The notes under the pieces were generated by a model. It did not search any database. It was given only the letters and a program-made list of their open reading frames with translations, and was not told where the DNA came from. A stretch of DNA of 64,000 nucleotides from Fallopia convolvulus (Eukaryota; Streptophyta; Magnoliopsida; Caryophyllales; Polygonaceae), in assembly GCA_964016875.1 (NCBI GenBank), contig OZ024737.1, positions 32,303,683 through 32,367,682 on the forward strand, given 5' to 3'. The position numbers and the translations under genes were made by a program. This document shows, piece by piece, positions 35,085 through 46,900 of the stretch (positions are counted from its first letter, which is position 1; every line of letters starts with the position of its first letter).

Positions 35085-38000
35085 TACTAAAACCGAGGGA
35101 CAAACATAAATGAGGCATCAAAACTGAGGGACCAACTTAAACTACGCATCTCATAAAGGCATCCAAAACCAAGAGAATAACTTAATCGGGGCATCCAAAA
35201 CCGAAAAACCAACTTATATGATGCATGAATACTTTGGGACCATCTTAAACAAGGCATCAAAATTGAGGTACAAACATAAATAAGGCATTAAAACATCAAA
35301 ATTGAGGAACAAACATAAATAAGGCATTAAAACCGAGACACCAACTTAAATGAAGCATCGAAAACCAAGGAACCAACTCAAACAAGGCGTCAAAACCAAG
35401 TGACCAATTTAAACGAGGCGTCGAAACCAAGAGACCAATTTATACGAGGCATCAAAACCGAGGGACCAACATAAACGAGGCAACATAAAACCAATGGACC
35501 AACTTAAATGAGGCATCAAAAGCCAAGGGATCAACTTAAACGAGGCATCCAAAACCAATGGATCAACTTAAACGAGGCATCATACCCAAGGGACCAACTT
35601 AAACGAGACATCAAAACCGAGGGACCAACTAAAATGAGGCATCAAAACCGAGTGATCAACCGTCCAAAATCGACGGACCAACTTAAATGAGGCAACATAA
35701 CTAAGGGACCAATCTAAACGAGACACCAACATAAATAAGGCATTAAAACCGGGACACTAACTTAAATGAAGCATCAAAAACCAAGGAACCAACTTAAACA
35801 AGGGGTCAAAACCAAGTAACCAATTTAAACGAGGCGTCGAAACCTAGAGACCAATTTATACGAGGCATCAAAACCGAGTGACCAACATAAACGAGGCAAC
35901 AAAAACCAAGGGACCAACATAAAAGAGAGATAGAAAACCAATGGACCAACTTAAATTAGGCATCAAAAGCCAAGGGATCAACTTAAACGAGGCATCTAAA
36001 ACCAATGGATCGACTTAAACGAGGCATCATACCCGAGGGACCAACTAAAATGAGGCATCAAAACCGAGGGACCGACTAAAATGAGGCATCAAAACCGAGT
36101 GACCAACCGTCCAAAACCGACGGACCAACTTAAATGAGGCAACATAACTGAGGGACCAACCGTCCAAAACCGAGGGACCAACTTAAATGAGGCAACATAA
36201 TTGAGGGACCAATCTAAACGAGACACCAACTTAAATAAGGCATTAAAACCGAGACAACAACTTAAAGGAAGCATCGAAAACCAAGGAACCAACTTAAACA
36301 AGGCGTCAAAACCAAGTGACCAATTTAAACGAGGCGTCGAAACCAAGTGACCAATTTAAACGAGGCGTCGAAACCAAGAGACCAACATAAACGAGGCAAC
36401 GAAAACCAAGGGACCAACATAAAAGAGAGATAGAAAACCAATGGACCAACTTAAATTAGGCATCAAAAGCCAAGGGATCAACTTAAACGAGGCATCTAAA
36501 ACCAATGGATCAACTTACACGAGGCATCAAACCCGAGGGAGCAACTTAAACGAGGTATCATACCCGAGGGACCAACTTAAACGAGGCATCAAAACCGAGG
36601 GACCGACTAAAATGAGACATCAAAACCGAGTGATCAACCGTCCAAAACCGACGGACCAACTTAAATGAGGCAACATAACTGAGGGACCAATCTAAACGAG
36701 ACACCAACTTAAATAAGGCATTAAAACCGGGACACTAACTTAAATGAAGCATCAAAAACCAAGGAACCAACTTAAACAAGGGGTCAAAACCAAGTAACCA
36801 ATTTAAACGAGGCGTCGAAACCAAGAGATCAATTTATACGAGGCATCAAAACCGAGTGACCAACATAAATGAGGCAACGAAAACCAAGGGACCAACATAA
36901 AAGAGAGATAGAAAACCAATGGACCAACATAAATTAGGCATCAAAAGCCAAGGGATCAACTTAAACGAGGCATCTAAAACCAATGGATCAACTTAAACGA
37001 GGCATCATACCCGAGGGACCAACTAAAATGAGGCATCAAAACCGAGGGACCGACTAAAATGAGGCATCAAAACCGAGTGACCAACCGTCCAAAACCGAGG
37101 TACCAACTAAAATGAGGCATCAAAACCGAGTGATCAACCGTCCAAAACCGAGGGACCAACTTAAATGAGACAACAAAATTGAGGGACCAATTTAAATGAG
37201 ACACCAACTTAAATAAGGCATTAAACCGAGACACCAACTTAAATGAAGCATCGAAAACCAAGGAACCAACTTAAACAAGGCGTCAAAACCTAGTGACCAA
37301 TTTAAACGAGGCGTCGAAACCAAGATACCAATTTATACGAGGCATCAAAACCGAGGGACCAACATAAACGAGGCAACATAAAACCAATGAACCAACTTAA
37401 ATGAGGCATCAAAAGCCAAGGGATCAACTTAAACGAGGCATCCAAAACCAATGGATCAACTTAAACGAGGCATAAAAATCGAGGGACCAACTTACACGAG
37501 GCATCAAACCGGAGGGAGCAACTTAAACGAGGCATCTTACCCGAGGGACCAACTTAAACGAGGCATCAAAACCAAGGGACCGACTAAAATGAGGCATCAA
37601 AACCGAGTGATCAACCGTCCATAACCAACGGACCAACTGAAATGAGGCAACATAACTAAAGGACCAATCTAAACGAGACACCAACTTAAATAAGGCATTA
37701 AAACCGAGACACCAACTTAAATGAAGCATCGAAAACCAATGAACCAACTTAAACAAGGCGTGAAAACCAAGTGACCAATTTAAACGAGGAGTCGAAACCA
37801 AGAGACCAATTTATACGAGGCATCAAAACCGAGGGACCAACATAAACGAGGCAACATTGAAACCAATGGACCAACTTAAATGAGGCATCAAAAGCCAAGG
37901 GATCAACTTAAACGAGGCATCCAAAACCAATGGATCGACTTAAAAGAGGCATAAAAATCAAGGAACCAACTTACACGAGGCATCAAACCCGAGGGAGCAA

Positions 38001-39740
38001 CTTAAACGAGGCATCATACCCAAGGGACCAACTTAAACGAGGCATCAAAATCGAGGGACCGACTAAAATGAGGCATCAAAACCGAGTGATCAACTGTCCA
38101 AAACCGACGGACCAACTTAAATGAGGCAACATAACTGAGGGACCAATCTAAACGAGACACCAACTTAAATAAGGCATTAGAACCGGGACACTAACTTAAA
38201 TGAAGCATCAAAAACCAAGGAACCAACTTAATCAAGGGGTCAAAAGCAAGTAACCAATTTAAACGAGGCGTCGAAACTAAGAGACCAATTTATACGAGGC
38301 ATCAAAACCGAGTGACCAACATAAACGAGGCAACGAAAACCAAGGGACCAACATAAAAGAGAGATAGAAAACCAATGGACCAACTTAAATTAGGCATCAA
38401 ACACCAAGGGATCAACTTAAACGAGGCATCTAAAACCAATGGATCAACTTAAACGAGGCATCATACCCGAGGGACCAACTAAAATGAGGCATCAAAACCG
38501 AGGGACCGACTAAAATGAGGCATCAAAACCGAGTGACCAACCGTCCAAAACCGAGGTACCAACTTAAATGAGGCATCAAAACCAAGTGATCAACCGTCCA
38601 AAACCGAGGGACCAACATAAATGAGGCAACATAATTGAGGGACCAATCTAAACGAGACACCAACTTAAATAAGGCATTAAAACCGAGACACCAACTTAAA
38701 TGAAGCATCAAAAACCAAGGAACCAACTTAAACAAGGCGTCAAAACCAAGTAACCAATTTAAACGAGGCGTCGAAACCAAGATACCAATTTATACGAGGC
38801 ATCAAAACCGAGGGACCAACATAAACGAGGCAACATAAAACCAATGGACTAACTTAAATGAGGCATCAAAAGCCAAGGGATCAACTTAAACGAGGCACCA
38901 AAACCAATGGATCAACTTAAACGAGGCATCAAAATCGAGGGACCAACTTACATGAAACATCAAACCCGAGGGACCAACTTAAACGAGGCATCAAACCTGA
39001 GGGACCAACTTAAACGAGGCATCATACCCGAGGGACCAACTTAAATGAGGCATCAAAACCGAGGGATCGACTAAAATAAGGCATCAAAACGGAGTGATCA
39101 ACCGTCCAAAACCGAGGTACCAACTTAAATAAGGCATCAAAACCGAGTGATCAACCGTCCAAAACTGAGGGACCAACTTAAATGAGGCAACATAACTGAG
39201 GGACCAATCTAAATGAGGCATCCAAAACCGAGAGATGAACTTAAAAAGAGGCATCAAAATTGACGGACTAACAAAATAAAGCATCAAAACCGAGGAACCA
39301 ACTTAAACAAGGCATCAAAACTAAGTGACAAGTTTAAACGAGGCAACAAAACCGAGGGGCCAACATAGACGAAGCAACAAAACCGAGGGACCAGCCTAAA
39401 CGAGGCATCCAAAACCGAGGTACCAACTTAAACGAGGCATCCAAAACCGAGGGACCAACTTAAACGAGACATCCAAAACCTAGGGACCAACTTAAATAAG
39501 GCTTCCAAGACCGAGGGACATAAACTTGGCATCAAAAACAGGGGACCAACTTAAAAGAGGCATCTATAACCAAGGGACTAATTAAAATCGATGCATTCAA
39601 AACGGACGTATTCAAATCGAAGGGACCAACTTAGACCAAACAAGGCTTCCAAAATCAAAGGGACAAATTTAAATTGAGACATCAACAATGAGGGACCAAC
39701 ATTAAACGAGGCATCAAAACCGAGAGGCAACGATATGAAA
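35085..39740. repeat. ~31-bp minisatellite, block 2, with higher-order repeat
   Basis: About 150 tandem copies of the ~31-bp unit (ACCGAGGGACCAACTTAAAC then GAGGCATCAAA), with recognisable variants in a fixed order. The variant AATCTAAACGAGACACCAAC (or a near copy) occurs at 35711, 36211, 36689, 37189, 37666, 38145 and 38645, spaced 500, 478, 500, 477, 479 and 500 bp. This is a higher-order period of about 15-16 units. Other landmarks such as AACCGTCCAAAACCGA recur with it. The last 0.5 kb (after 39.25 kb) is less ordered. No protein is supported. Confidence 0.92.
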
Positions 39741-39764
39741 GACTCTAACTAAGGTAGTCCACGT

Positions 39765-40175
39765 GTACCGATTCTATTCAAGTACGGTGTTCTCTCACAA
39801 ATAGCATGTCAATTATTCTATGCTGCAAAAATCCGAAAATAATGCAATCATCAACTAAACATGTCAACGATATGAACAGGTACACACGAACATGCAGAAA
39901 TGATGCTGGAACAGAAGAGAGGGTTTTTCACCGTACAATTACGAGTGATCCCTTTTGTGATCACCTATAGTCGGAGATAGGATACAAACATCAATTATAA
40001 TGCAGCAATACACCAACACTGCGGCTCAGCATCTGATCTTTTAAATGCAATACTTAAAGAGAAAATTATGGATACAGCAAGACCCGCAACTGTTAAAACC
40101 TTTTTCATCTAGAATCAAAAGCTTGATCATGGAATAGTATATCTAGATCAGAATATCATAAAATTCATCGGCTTT
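39765..40175. repeat. Duplicated flank, copy B
   Basis: The diverged second copy of the 34.35-34.74 kb segment, same orientation. It starts about 25 bp after the end of minisatellite block 2. Confidence 0.75.
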
Positions 40176-41233
40176 TCTGGGTTTCTTATCAGTCTTACCC
40201 AAAATAGAGGATCAGGACTATGAATATAAAGTTAAACATGGAGTAGGCAGATAACAAGCTCTTCCTGCTAAGTTGTTTTGAGTTCATACGTACTCTAGCT
40301 CTACTACCTTTCAGGTCCCAAATCGTGCAAGATTATCATTTATGCACTATCACAACTCCCTAAATTTAGATGGGAAAAATTGCCACTAAACTTTAAGCAT
40401 TGAAAGGAAGAGTTAGAAGAACAAATAGGCTATCAAAGCTAAGAAGATCACTCAGAAGTCAGAACAAACATGCACTACAACATTCCGGAATCACACTTAT
40501 TGCCAGAACTATCCAATATACCAATAATAGCCAGATTATTGCAAACCAATTTAAACCAAATATCACTCCTTCGAACCAAATTTGAAACAAACTCCACCCC
40601 AAACTCACATATAACTATATAAGCTCCACCGATTGTAGTGAGAAGTCGATGAAAACACGGAAATTGAACAGAAAGAATCGAAATTAGGGAACAAACATGG
40701 ACTACCTTAGTAAGAGTCTTTCTTGCTAATCGAACAAATATCCTTGTCGATCGTCCTCTTCCTCTAGGTAGCAAGACGACTCGCCGTGGCTCCATAGTAA
40801 ATCTCCCATGGATTTGCAAAAAAACAAAAAACTCACAGCCAAATCTTAAATCAATTTCAATTTTGAGAAACGAAAGCTTAAAGATAAAGCATAAAACTTT
40901 TCCAGGACAGAGATTTGAGAATTGGGATTTCTGTTAAGAGATAGACGGTGGGAGAGCAGAAAGGGGGGAATTTAGGACATTACGTCAAATTAGGAAAGTT
41001 ATGGCTTCGTCGCCGATATAACTAAATAAATGTAGTTGACCGAGTCAAAGTGCATAATTCTTAAGCGATATGACCGTTGTACAAGCCACCGACTTAAGTT
41101 CACATAATTTTTTTAAAATGAAAATAAATGTAGTTGACCGGGTCAAAGTGCGTAATTCTCAAGCGATATGAGTATATGACGGACTTATGTTCACATATTT
41201 TTAAAATGCGGAAAAAAGAAAACATATAGCAAT
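40176..41233. other. Intergenic DNA with a possible orphan first exon
   Basis: On the minus strand an ATG near 40795 opens MEPRRVVLLPRGRGRSTRIF, then VRLARKTLTK, up to a GTAGTCC donor-like site at about 40705. It could be a first exon of a small or lost gene, but no second exon is recognised. A 24-25-bp inverted copy of its end (GAAAGACTCT-ACTAAGGTAG) lies at 39739. A ~45-bp direct repeat (TGTAGTTGACCG-GTCAAAGTGC) occurs at about 41031 and 41130. Confidence 0.3.
41211..41223 (-). terminator. Pol III terminator for tRNA-Val
   Basis: Ten bases after the tRNA 3' end the minus strand runs TTTTCTTTTTT, an oligo-T tract of the kind that stops RNA polymerase III. Confidence 0.7.
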
Positions 41234-41307
41234 TGGCTTCGCCCGGACTCGAACCGGAGACCTTCAGTGTGTTAGACTGACGTGATAACCAACTACACCA
41301 CGAAACC
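41234..41307 (-). tRNA. tRNA-Val (AAC)
   Basis: The minus strand gives a 74-nt cloverleaf. Acceptor 5' strand GGTTTCG pairs with CGAAGCC, with discriminator A. The D arm carries the A box TGGTGTAGTTGG. The anticodon arm CAGT-CTAACAC-ACTG has anticodon AAC, and the T arm has GGTTCGAGTCC as B box. It reads as an intact plant nuclear tRNA-Val with no intron. Valine charging in the cytosol is the expected role. Confidence 0.95.
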
Positions 41308-41309
41308 AT

Positions 41310-41880
41310 TTCTGACGATACATGTAAATATAATTTAATAACCAAAGAATCTGGATAATATAAACTTACATTTCGCATATACAGGATCATGGTCGGCGCA
41401 GACTTTATTTCATTAATTATGTTAGATCATTACATAATACTTACTATCTGTGATTTCATATTATAATAGAAATTTTGACATCATGTAGACAGCACACGCA
41501 TGTGAAAGATAAAAAGATTTCATGATTTCCACCAAAATAAAATAAAATATTACATGAACACCAAAATCTAGGACTCAAGCCATTCATAAATTGATTCTAT
41601 GACATAAGGAGTATATATGAAACCAACAACATAGAAGATACAATAAGTTATTCGAGTTTGGTTTTACAGTGAGTTAATAATTTTAACACAATTGTTTTAA
41701 AAATTAATACAACGACTTTTTTTTATTTTGTCAAGTTAAAACAACGATTATGATCCAATTAATTTACAATATTACAACTCAAAACTGCGGAGAAAGGTAT
41801 TTTCAATTTTTTAAGTTTAGTTTCGTATAAAAACTTTACCAACAATTAGAAAAATATAAACCAACGCAAAACCTGATCTT
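41310..41880. other. AT-rich DNA, no gene seen
   Basis: No exon, RNA gene or clear repeat is recognised. The right edge abuts the poly(A) tail (poly(T) on plus, about 41880) of the LINE that follows. Confidence 0.4.
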
Positions 41881-43625
41881 TTTTTGTCAGGAAAGAAGGC
41901 CTGGACCCTTGCGATAATTACTTAATCTGAAATGTAGAGTTTACATGTCCCACAGGGGCTACAATATTATTATTCATAATAGTAACTAACTCAGCATCTA
42001 GATTGTTTAAGATAGAGAAAGGGATAATCAAGGCATAGGAAGTCTTCCCGATTGTGTCAACCAACTTGTTTGCTTCCCCTGGCCTGAACACGTTTGTGGG
42101 GGTGATGACAAAAGTGTCCAACAACATGATGCAACTCTGAACCAAGTGAATGACACGGTGAGTTTGCAGCAGCTTGTCCTGTAAGAGTTTGACTGCTAGG
42201 CATGAGTCAGTCTCAATTATCAACCTTTCCACATTAAGTGTTTTTGCTAAGCTGACCCCATGATAAATAGCCCATAACTCAGTATTCAGGATGTCACACG
42301 AGCCGCACTTGAAGGTATAAGCTTTGAGGAATTGACCCAAAGGATCACGAAGGACCCCACCGCCACCAGCAAAACTCGGATCATCCTTGTAGACCGCATC
42401 GCAATTCAGCTTAATCCAGCCCTCCGGCGGCGCCTCCCAATGGATGCTATGATAGTTGACAGTAGTGTAGTTGTTTCCATTAGCATGGGTGGGAAGTCTG
42501 GCTTGCTGTCGAAGGAAAGTCGCCCGAAAGGAGTAAGCATTCGGTGTAACCAGACGAGAAAGCTTGCTAACCTCATCGAGTTGATCAAACACAAGTTTGT
42601 TCCTTGTTTTCCAAGAGAACCAAAGCATGTATCCGAAGATCGTGCACCACTCATCATGTTTGTGAATGTTGTTAAGCAGCCATGTCTTAAGACAATTAGT
42701 GGAGAAGAAATTATGGGGCAGATTGTTACCAGTGAGAGCCAACCAAACATTCCGAATTTCATCACAATCACGAAGAAGATGGAGCAAAGTCTCGTCTTGA
42801 TTGCATCGAGGACAAGCACTATCTGTGCCAATATGGCGTCTCACCCTGTTCACATTACACAGAAGGTTGTTGTGTGCAGCAAGAAACATAAAGTGTCGAA
42901 TGCGTTGTTGAACGAGTGTTGTCCAGATTTTTCTCCATAACGGTTCCCGGATGGCAGGGTTGGGTTGATGAATTTTTAGGGCGGATTTTGTAGAAAAAAT
43001 TTCCGAGGGCGTAAGGCTCCAGAAGGGTTTGTCCGCTACCGCAACATCATTGACAAGCCAAACAGAGGGGAGTCGTTGTCGAATCTGAGCGGGCAAAAGT
43101 GGGTCTAAAGAGTTCCAAGCCTAGTCAGTCCACAATTCAGCCACCGTAGCATCATAAATAGCACTTGGAATAGGAACATTAACAACATCAATAAGTAGCT
43201 TTTCATCAATCCACTGTCCATTGCCAACAGCCATACGAATGCCAACTAAGAGAGTTTCCACTCCATGTACAATACCTTTCCAAGTATGTGAGATGATCGG
43301 GCGATGGCAAAACATGTCAATATCAGCACGTCTGTCACAATACTTCTCTCGAATGAGTCGGCTCCAAAGAGATTGTGGTTCCTGAATAGTATGCTAGCTG
43401 AGTTTTGCAAGGAATGCAGAATTTAAATGTCTCATCGATCGCACTCCCAAGTCACCATGACGTTTTGGTTGTACAAGTGTACAACCTTATCCCAATTCCC
43501 AACTAAGGAGGTGTATATTTCGTTTTTCGGGAGTGGATCCTCGAATAAAACTTCTAACCTGTGCATGGATAGCATCACATATTTCTCTAGGAACAAAAGA
43601 AATCTGATCATTTTGGTTTACTTGT
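41880..43625 (-). mobile_element. 5'-truncated L1-type LINE: end of RT, zf-RVT and RNase H
   Basis: Minus-strand protein starts within the RT thumb region (ISFVPREICDAIHAQVRSFI, HLNSAFLAKLS, SLWSRLIREKYC). It continues through GIVHGVETLLVGIRMAVGNG to a zf-RVT domain (WRKIWTTLVQQRIRHFMF, CPRCNQDETLLHLLRDC). It ends with an RNase H domain whose acidic residues are present (LNCDAVY, NTELWAI, IETDS, NKLVDTIG). The longest open stretch is 41918-43096. Stops occur at about 43118 and upstream, so it is inactive. The 3' poly(A) (AAAAAAA) lies at about 41882-41888. Approximate flanking CTGATC at 41874 and 43603 may be remnants of a target-site duplication. Confidence 0.88.
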
Positions 43626-43960
43626 GATCGTTTTGAAAAGAAAAGATGAGATCATTTTGGTTTAATTTTTTTTTTTTTTGGTAGGAGATCATTTTGGTTT
43701 AATTGTGAGATTAGAAGATGAGATTTAAATTTTAAATCATTTGGAATTCGGTGAGTAGACAGACCTCTAGATTAGATATTGTAGTACTATCCGAACGAGT
43801 CAAGGGCATTTTAAGAACTGACATTTTGGTCCCTTTCTCTCCCGAAGTGAATCTCTAGATCGAGTTTCATAAGAAGAAGCAAATTCCACACGCTTACCAA
43901 CTCCTCCACCTTTGCATACCAAATAATCTCTCTTTCTTTACTGCTTGGAGGTTAGCAACT
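43626..43960. other. MINDY upstream region with a small triplicated motif
   Basis: ATCATTTTGGTTTA occurs three times (about 43607, 43651, 43688), the middle copy followed by a T14 run. The C/T-rich DNA from 43830 to 43960 is the likely 5' UTR of the MINDY gene. Confidence 0.5.
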
Positions 43961-46900
43961 ATGGATTCTTCGTCAACCGATGAGCCACCGCCACCGCCAC
44001 CGCCACCGGCACAGCTGCCATCGCAAATCGAAGCGCCTTCGAAAGAATGCCTTCATAGAACGAAATCCATCCGCTTCTTCGGCCGACCTACCCCCATCGT
44101 CCTCCAGAACGACAATGGCCCCTGTCCTCTCCTCGGCATCTGTAATCTCTCTCTTTTTACCGCCGGCTTTTCTAGGGTTTCATGTCCCTACTCTATGTTC
44201 TTAATTCGTTAATATTCTGTTTTTTTTGTCATTTCTCGTACGTTCGTCTAGAGTGATTATCGGATTGTTTAATTGGGGATTATTCTTTGTTCTTAATTCG
44301 TCGATCTTACTCTGATTGATTGACTCTACGAAATCAACGGATTGTTGATTGGGGGATTGTTGCTGGTTTTGACTTTTGATTCCCTGGAGGATTGTTGCTA
44401 TTCAGGCAATGTTCTCTCGTTGAGGAATCAACTGAACCTGAGCGCGGATGTAAGTGAGGTCTCTCAGGAGAAGCTACTCTCTCTGGTTGCAGAGCGGCTC
44501 ATAGATTCAAACAGCAATGTTGATGTGAGGTTCTTTGCTTCATTAGTGCTGTGTTATGACATGTTTAGTCTTGGATTGTTTTCCATGGTGGCTGATCTTT
44601 TTCAGTATAATGCAGAATAAGGATGCTGAATATGTGCAAAATCAGCAGCAAAACATTGCTGATGCAATTGATTTGCTCCCTCGCCTTACTACAGGGATTG
44701 ATGTAAACATAAAATTTTGTAGGTCTGAACTTGTTTGTTCTCTGTTTTTTTTTTTTTTGTTCTTTCATTTTAATTATTAGGTGTTGTGAATGATTTGAGG
44801 TGTGGAATATTTCTTGCAGGATTGGTGACTTCGAATTTACTAGAGAATGCACAATATTTGATCTTCTCGACATTCCATTATATCATGGCTGGTTAGTTGA
44901 TCCTCAGGTATGTATTTTTCTAGGGAGAGTTTTTCTGCTTTTTAAACTTCTGTAATGGTTAAAGAATAGAAGGATGTTGCAAGTTAATACTTGTTGCTTG
45001 TTCTTCTCAGATCCCCTGTTATGCTGGTAGCTTGTACCCTCATAATGTTTGAACATCTAAGAACCCTCTGTTATGTTCCCTTTACAATGTCTTTCAACCA
45101 ATATTTTACTTTAAAACCCAATTGAAAATATTCATATACCTTCTGATGGGTATTTGGCACAAGAATTGCTGTACAACCATGTTAATTGTTTCCTGGAGGA
45201 TTCTGATCTTGATATAAATCTTCAAGGTTATCCCATAATATCCTGTTCTTTTTTCCCCTTCTTTTAAGCTTAAGGTTTCATGATGTATATCTGCTAATGG
45301 ATTGAAGCTGCACAGTTTAAGAACCAAGTAAAGTTACAATATAAATTGATGATCATGACTTCCTCTTTGTGTTAGTTCTACGCATCTGTGTAAGAAAATG
45401 GAAAGAGGTGGATTGGAACTTTTAGGCTAAGGTACTGCTTATTTGATGGAAAAGGGTTAATGGGATGTTTCTCTCACTTCATTGATATTCAGGTGGAATA
45501 TATAGGTTACAATTATGAACATTGGTACGAACTTTTGATTTTGTGGCAGTTTTTTTTTTTTTTTTTTGTAAGTTTATAAAATGGCATTTCTAATGATCTA
45601 CAGTTGCCTGTATATGCCTCAACTCTGTCACAGTTTTAAAGTTATATATTTATGCTCTTTGCTGGTTTCATTTCTTTGATATATATGATGGATTTTCTCT
45701 TGGTGCTTATGTTAGGACTCTGAAACTGCAAATGCAATTGGTTCAAAATCATACAATGCCATTACACGGGAGCTTGTTGCCCTTCAAGAATCAGAGGGAA
45801 AGGCCAAGCATGCACCTGAGGGAGATTGCATCGATTTTGTTGCTGCAACCACTGCAACTTTGGGAGTTCCATCTCCATCGCTTTCAAGAGCCAAGTCTCT
45901 TGATGATTCTCCCCGCGCTGCATCTGCTACACCTGATGTTAGGAAAGGAGATGCTGAGGAAGCAGCAGATTTGTTGAGAGTACTAAAACTGTCTGAGAAT
46001 GAATCATCTCTGGAGGGGAGTGAAGCTGGTCCTTCTGGAGAAAATGATTCTGTCAATCCTAGTAAAGACTTACATCAGATGCAAGTAACACCTACAAGCT
46101 TTACAGACAATATACAGGAACATAATCCGAGTGTAAAACTAGATACAAAGTCATCAGTGTCAGGTGGAAATGAGTTTTCTTGTAATAACAGTGATGATCT
46201 AATATCCCTAGGAACCCATGCTGATCAAGATGATCAAAATTTTTCGAAACTTCTGGTAGTTAGTCCCAGTGATCAGCTTAGTTTTACTCAACCTGAAGGA
46301 GGTTCTTTGACTAACGATCTTACCAAGGATGCTTCTGGGGCATTGAGTCAGAATGAAACTAGCTCATCCCCCTTGCTTGGAATAGATACTGAATCATTGC
46401 TTGATGGAGGTTTCCAAATTCAATCTTCTACACCTTGCATTCTAAAGGAAACGCCCTCAGTGAGTGAGACTTTAGATTCTGCCACGACCATGGTAGATGC
46501 ACATCTCCAAATTGGGTCTGCTCCTGATTCTAGTTTAAGTGAGAATGACAAAGCATACAAGGAGAGTGGCATTGAACACTCAACTGCATTAAGTGCTGAT
46601 TCAGATTTATCTGGTGACAATTTACAGAAAATTGAGGCAACTGAATCATTTACCTCAAGTCTTAATGACAGTGAGCCACTTTATGAAGGAGAAGAGTGTA
46701 TATTGGATTCAGTAGCAACAATTTGTGAAGATCGAGAACCTATGTATGAAGGGGAGGTGGTACTTGCCAAACAAATTCATGGAAGTATGAGTGATGTCCA
46801 TGATTCATATTCGAAGGATGGAATTACAACACAAGAAGGTAAGTGGATTTCTACGTTGAAAATTTCTCTTTGCTATGTAGTGGCTTGTCAACTTGCTAGA

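Noticed and set aside
35508..38780. Several 60-90 aa frames such as those reading KRGIKTEGPTKMRHQNRVIN or LFKLVSRLDWSL
   Set aside because: They come from a 31-bp unit that changes frame every copy. They recur with the higher-order period and have no start, splice or protein-family support.
30890..39740. CRISPR-like array of ~31-bp direct repeats
   Set aside because: Repeats are contiguous without spacers, drift in sequence, and lie in plant nuclear DNA with introns; they form a minisatellite.
42332..42940. 202-aa plus-strand frame
   Set aside because: It is antisense to the zf-RVT/RNase H part of the minus-strand LINE, which has clear domain matches.
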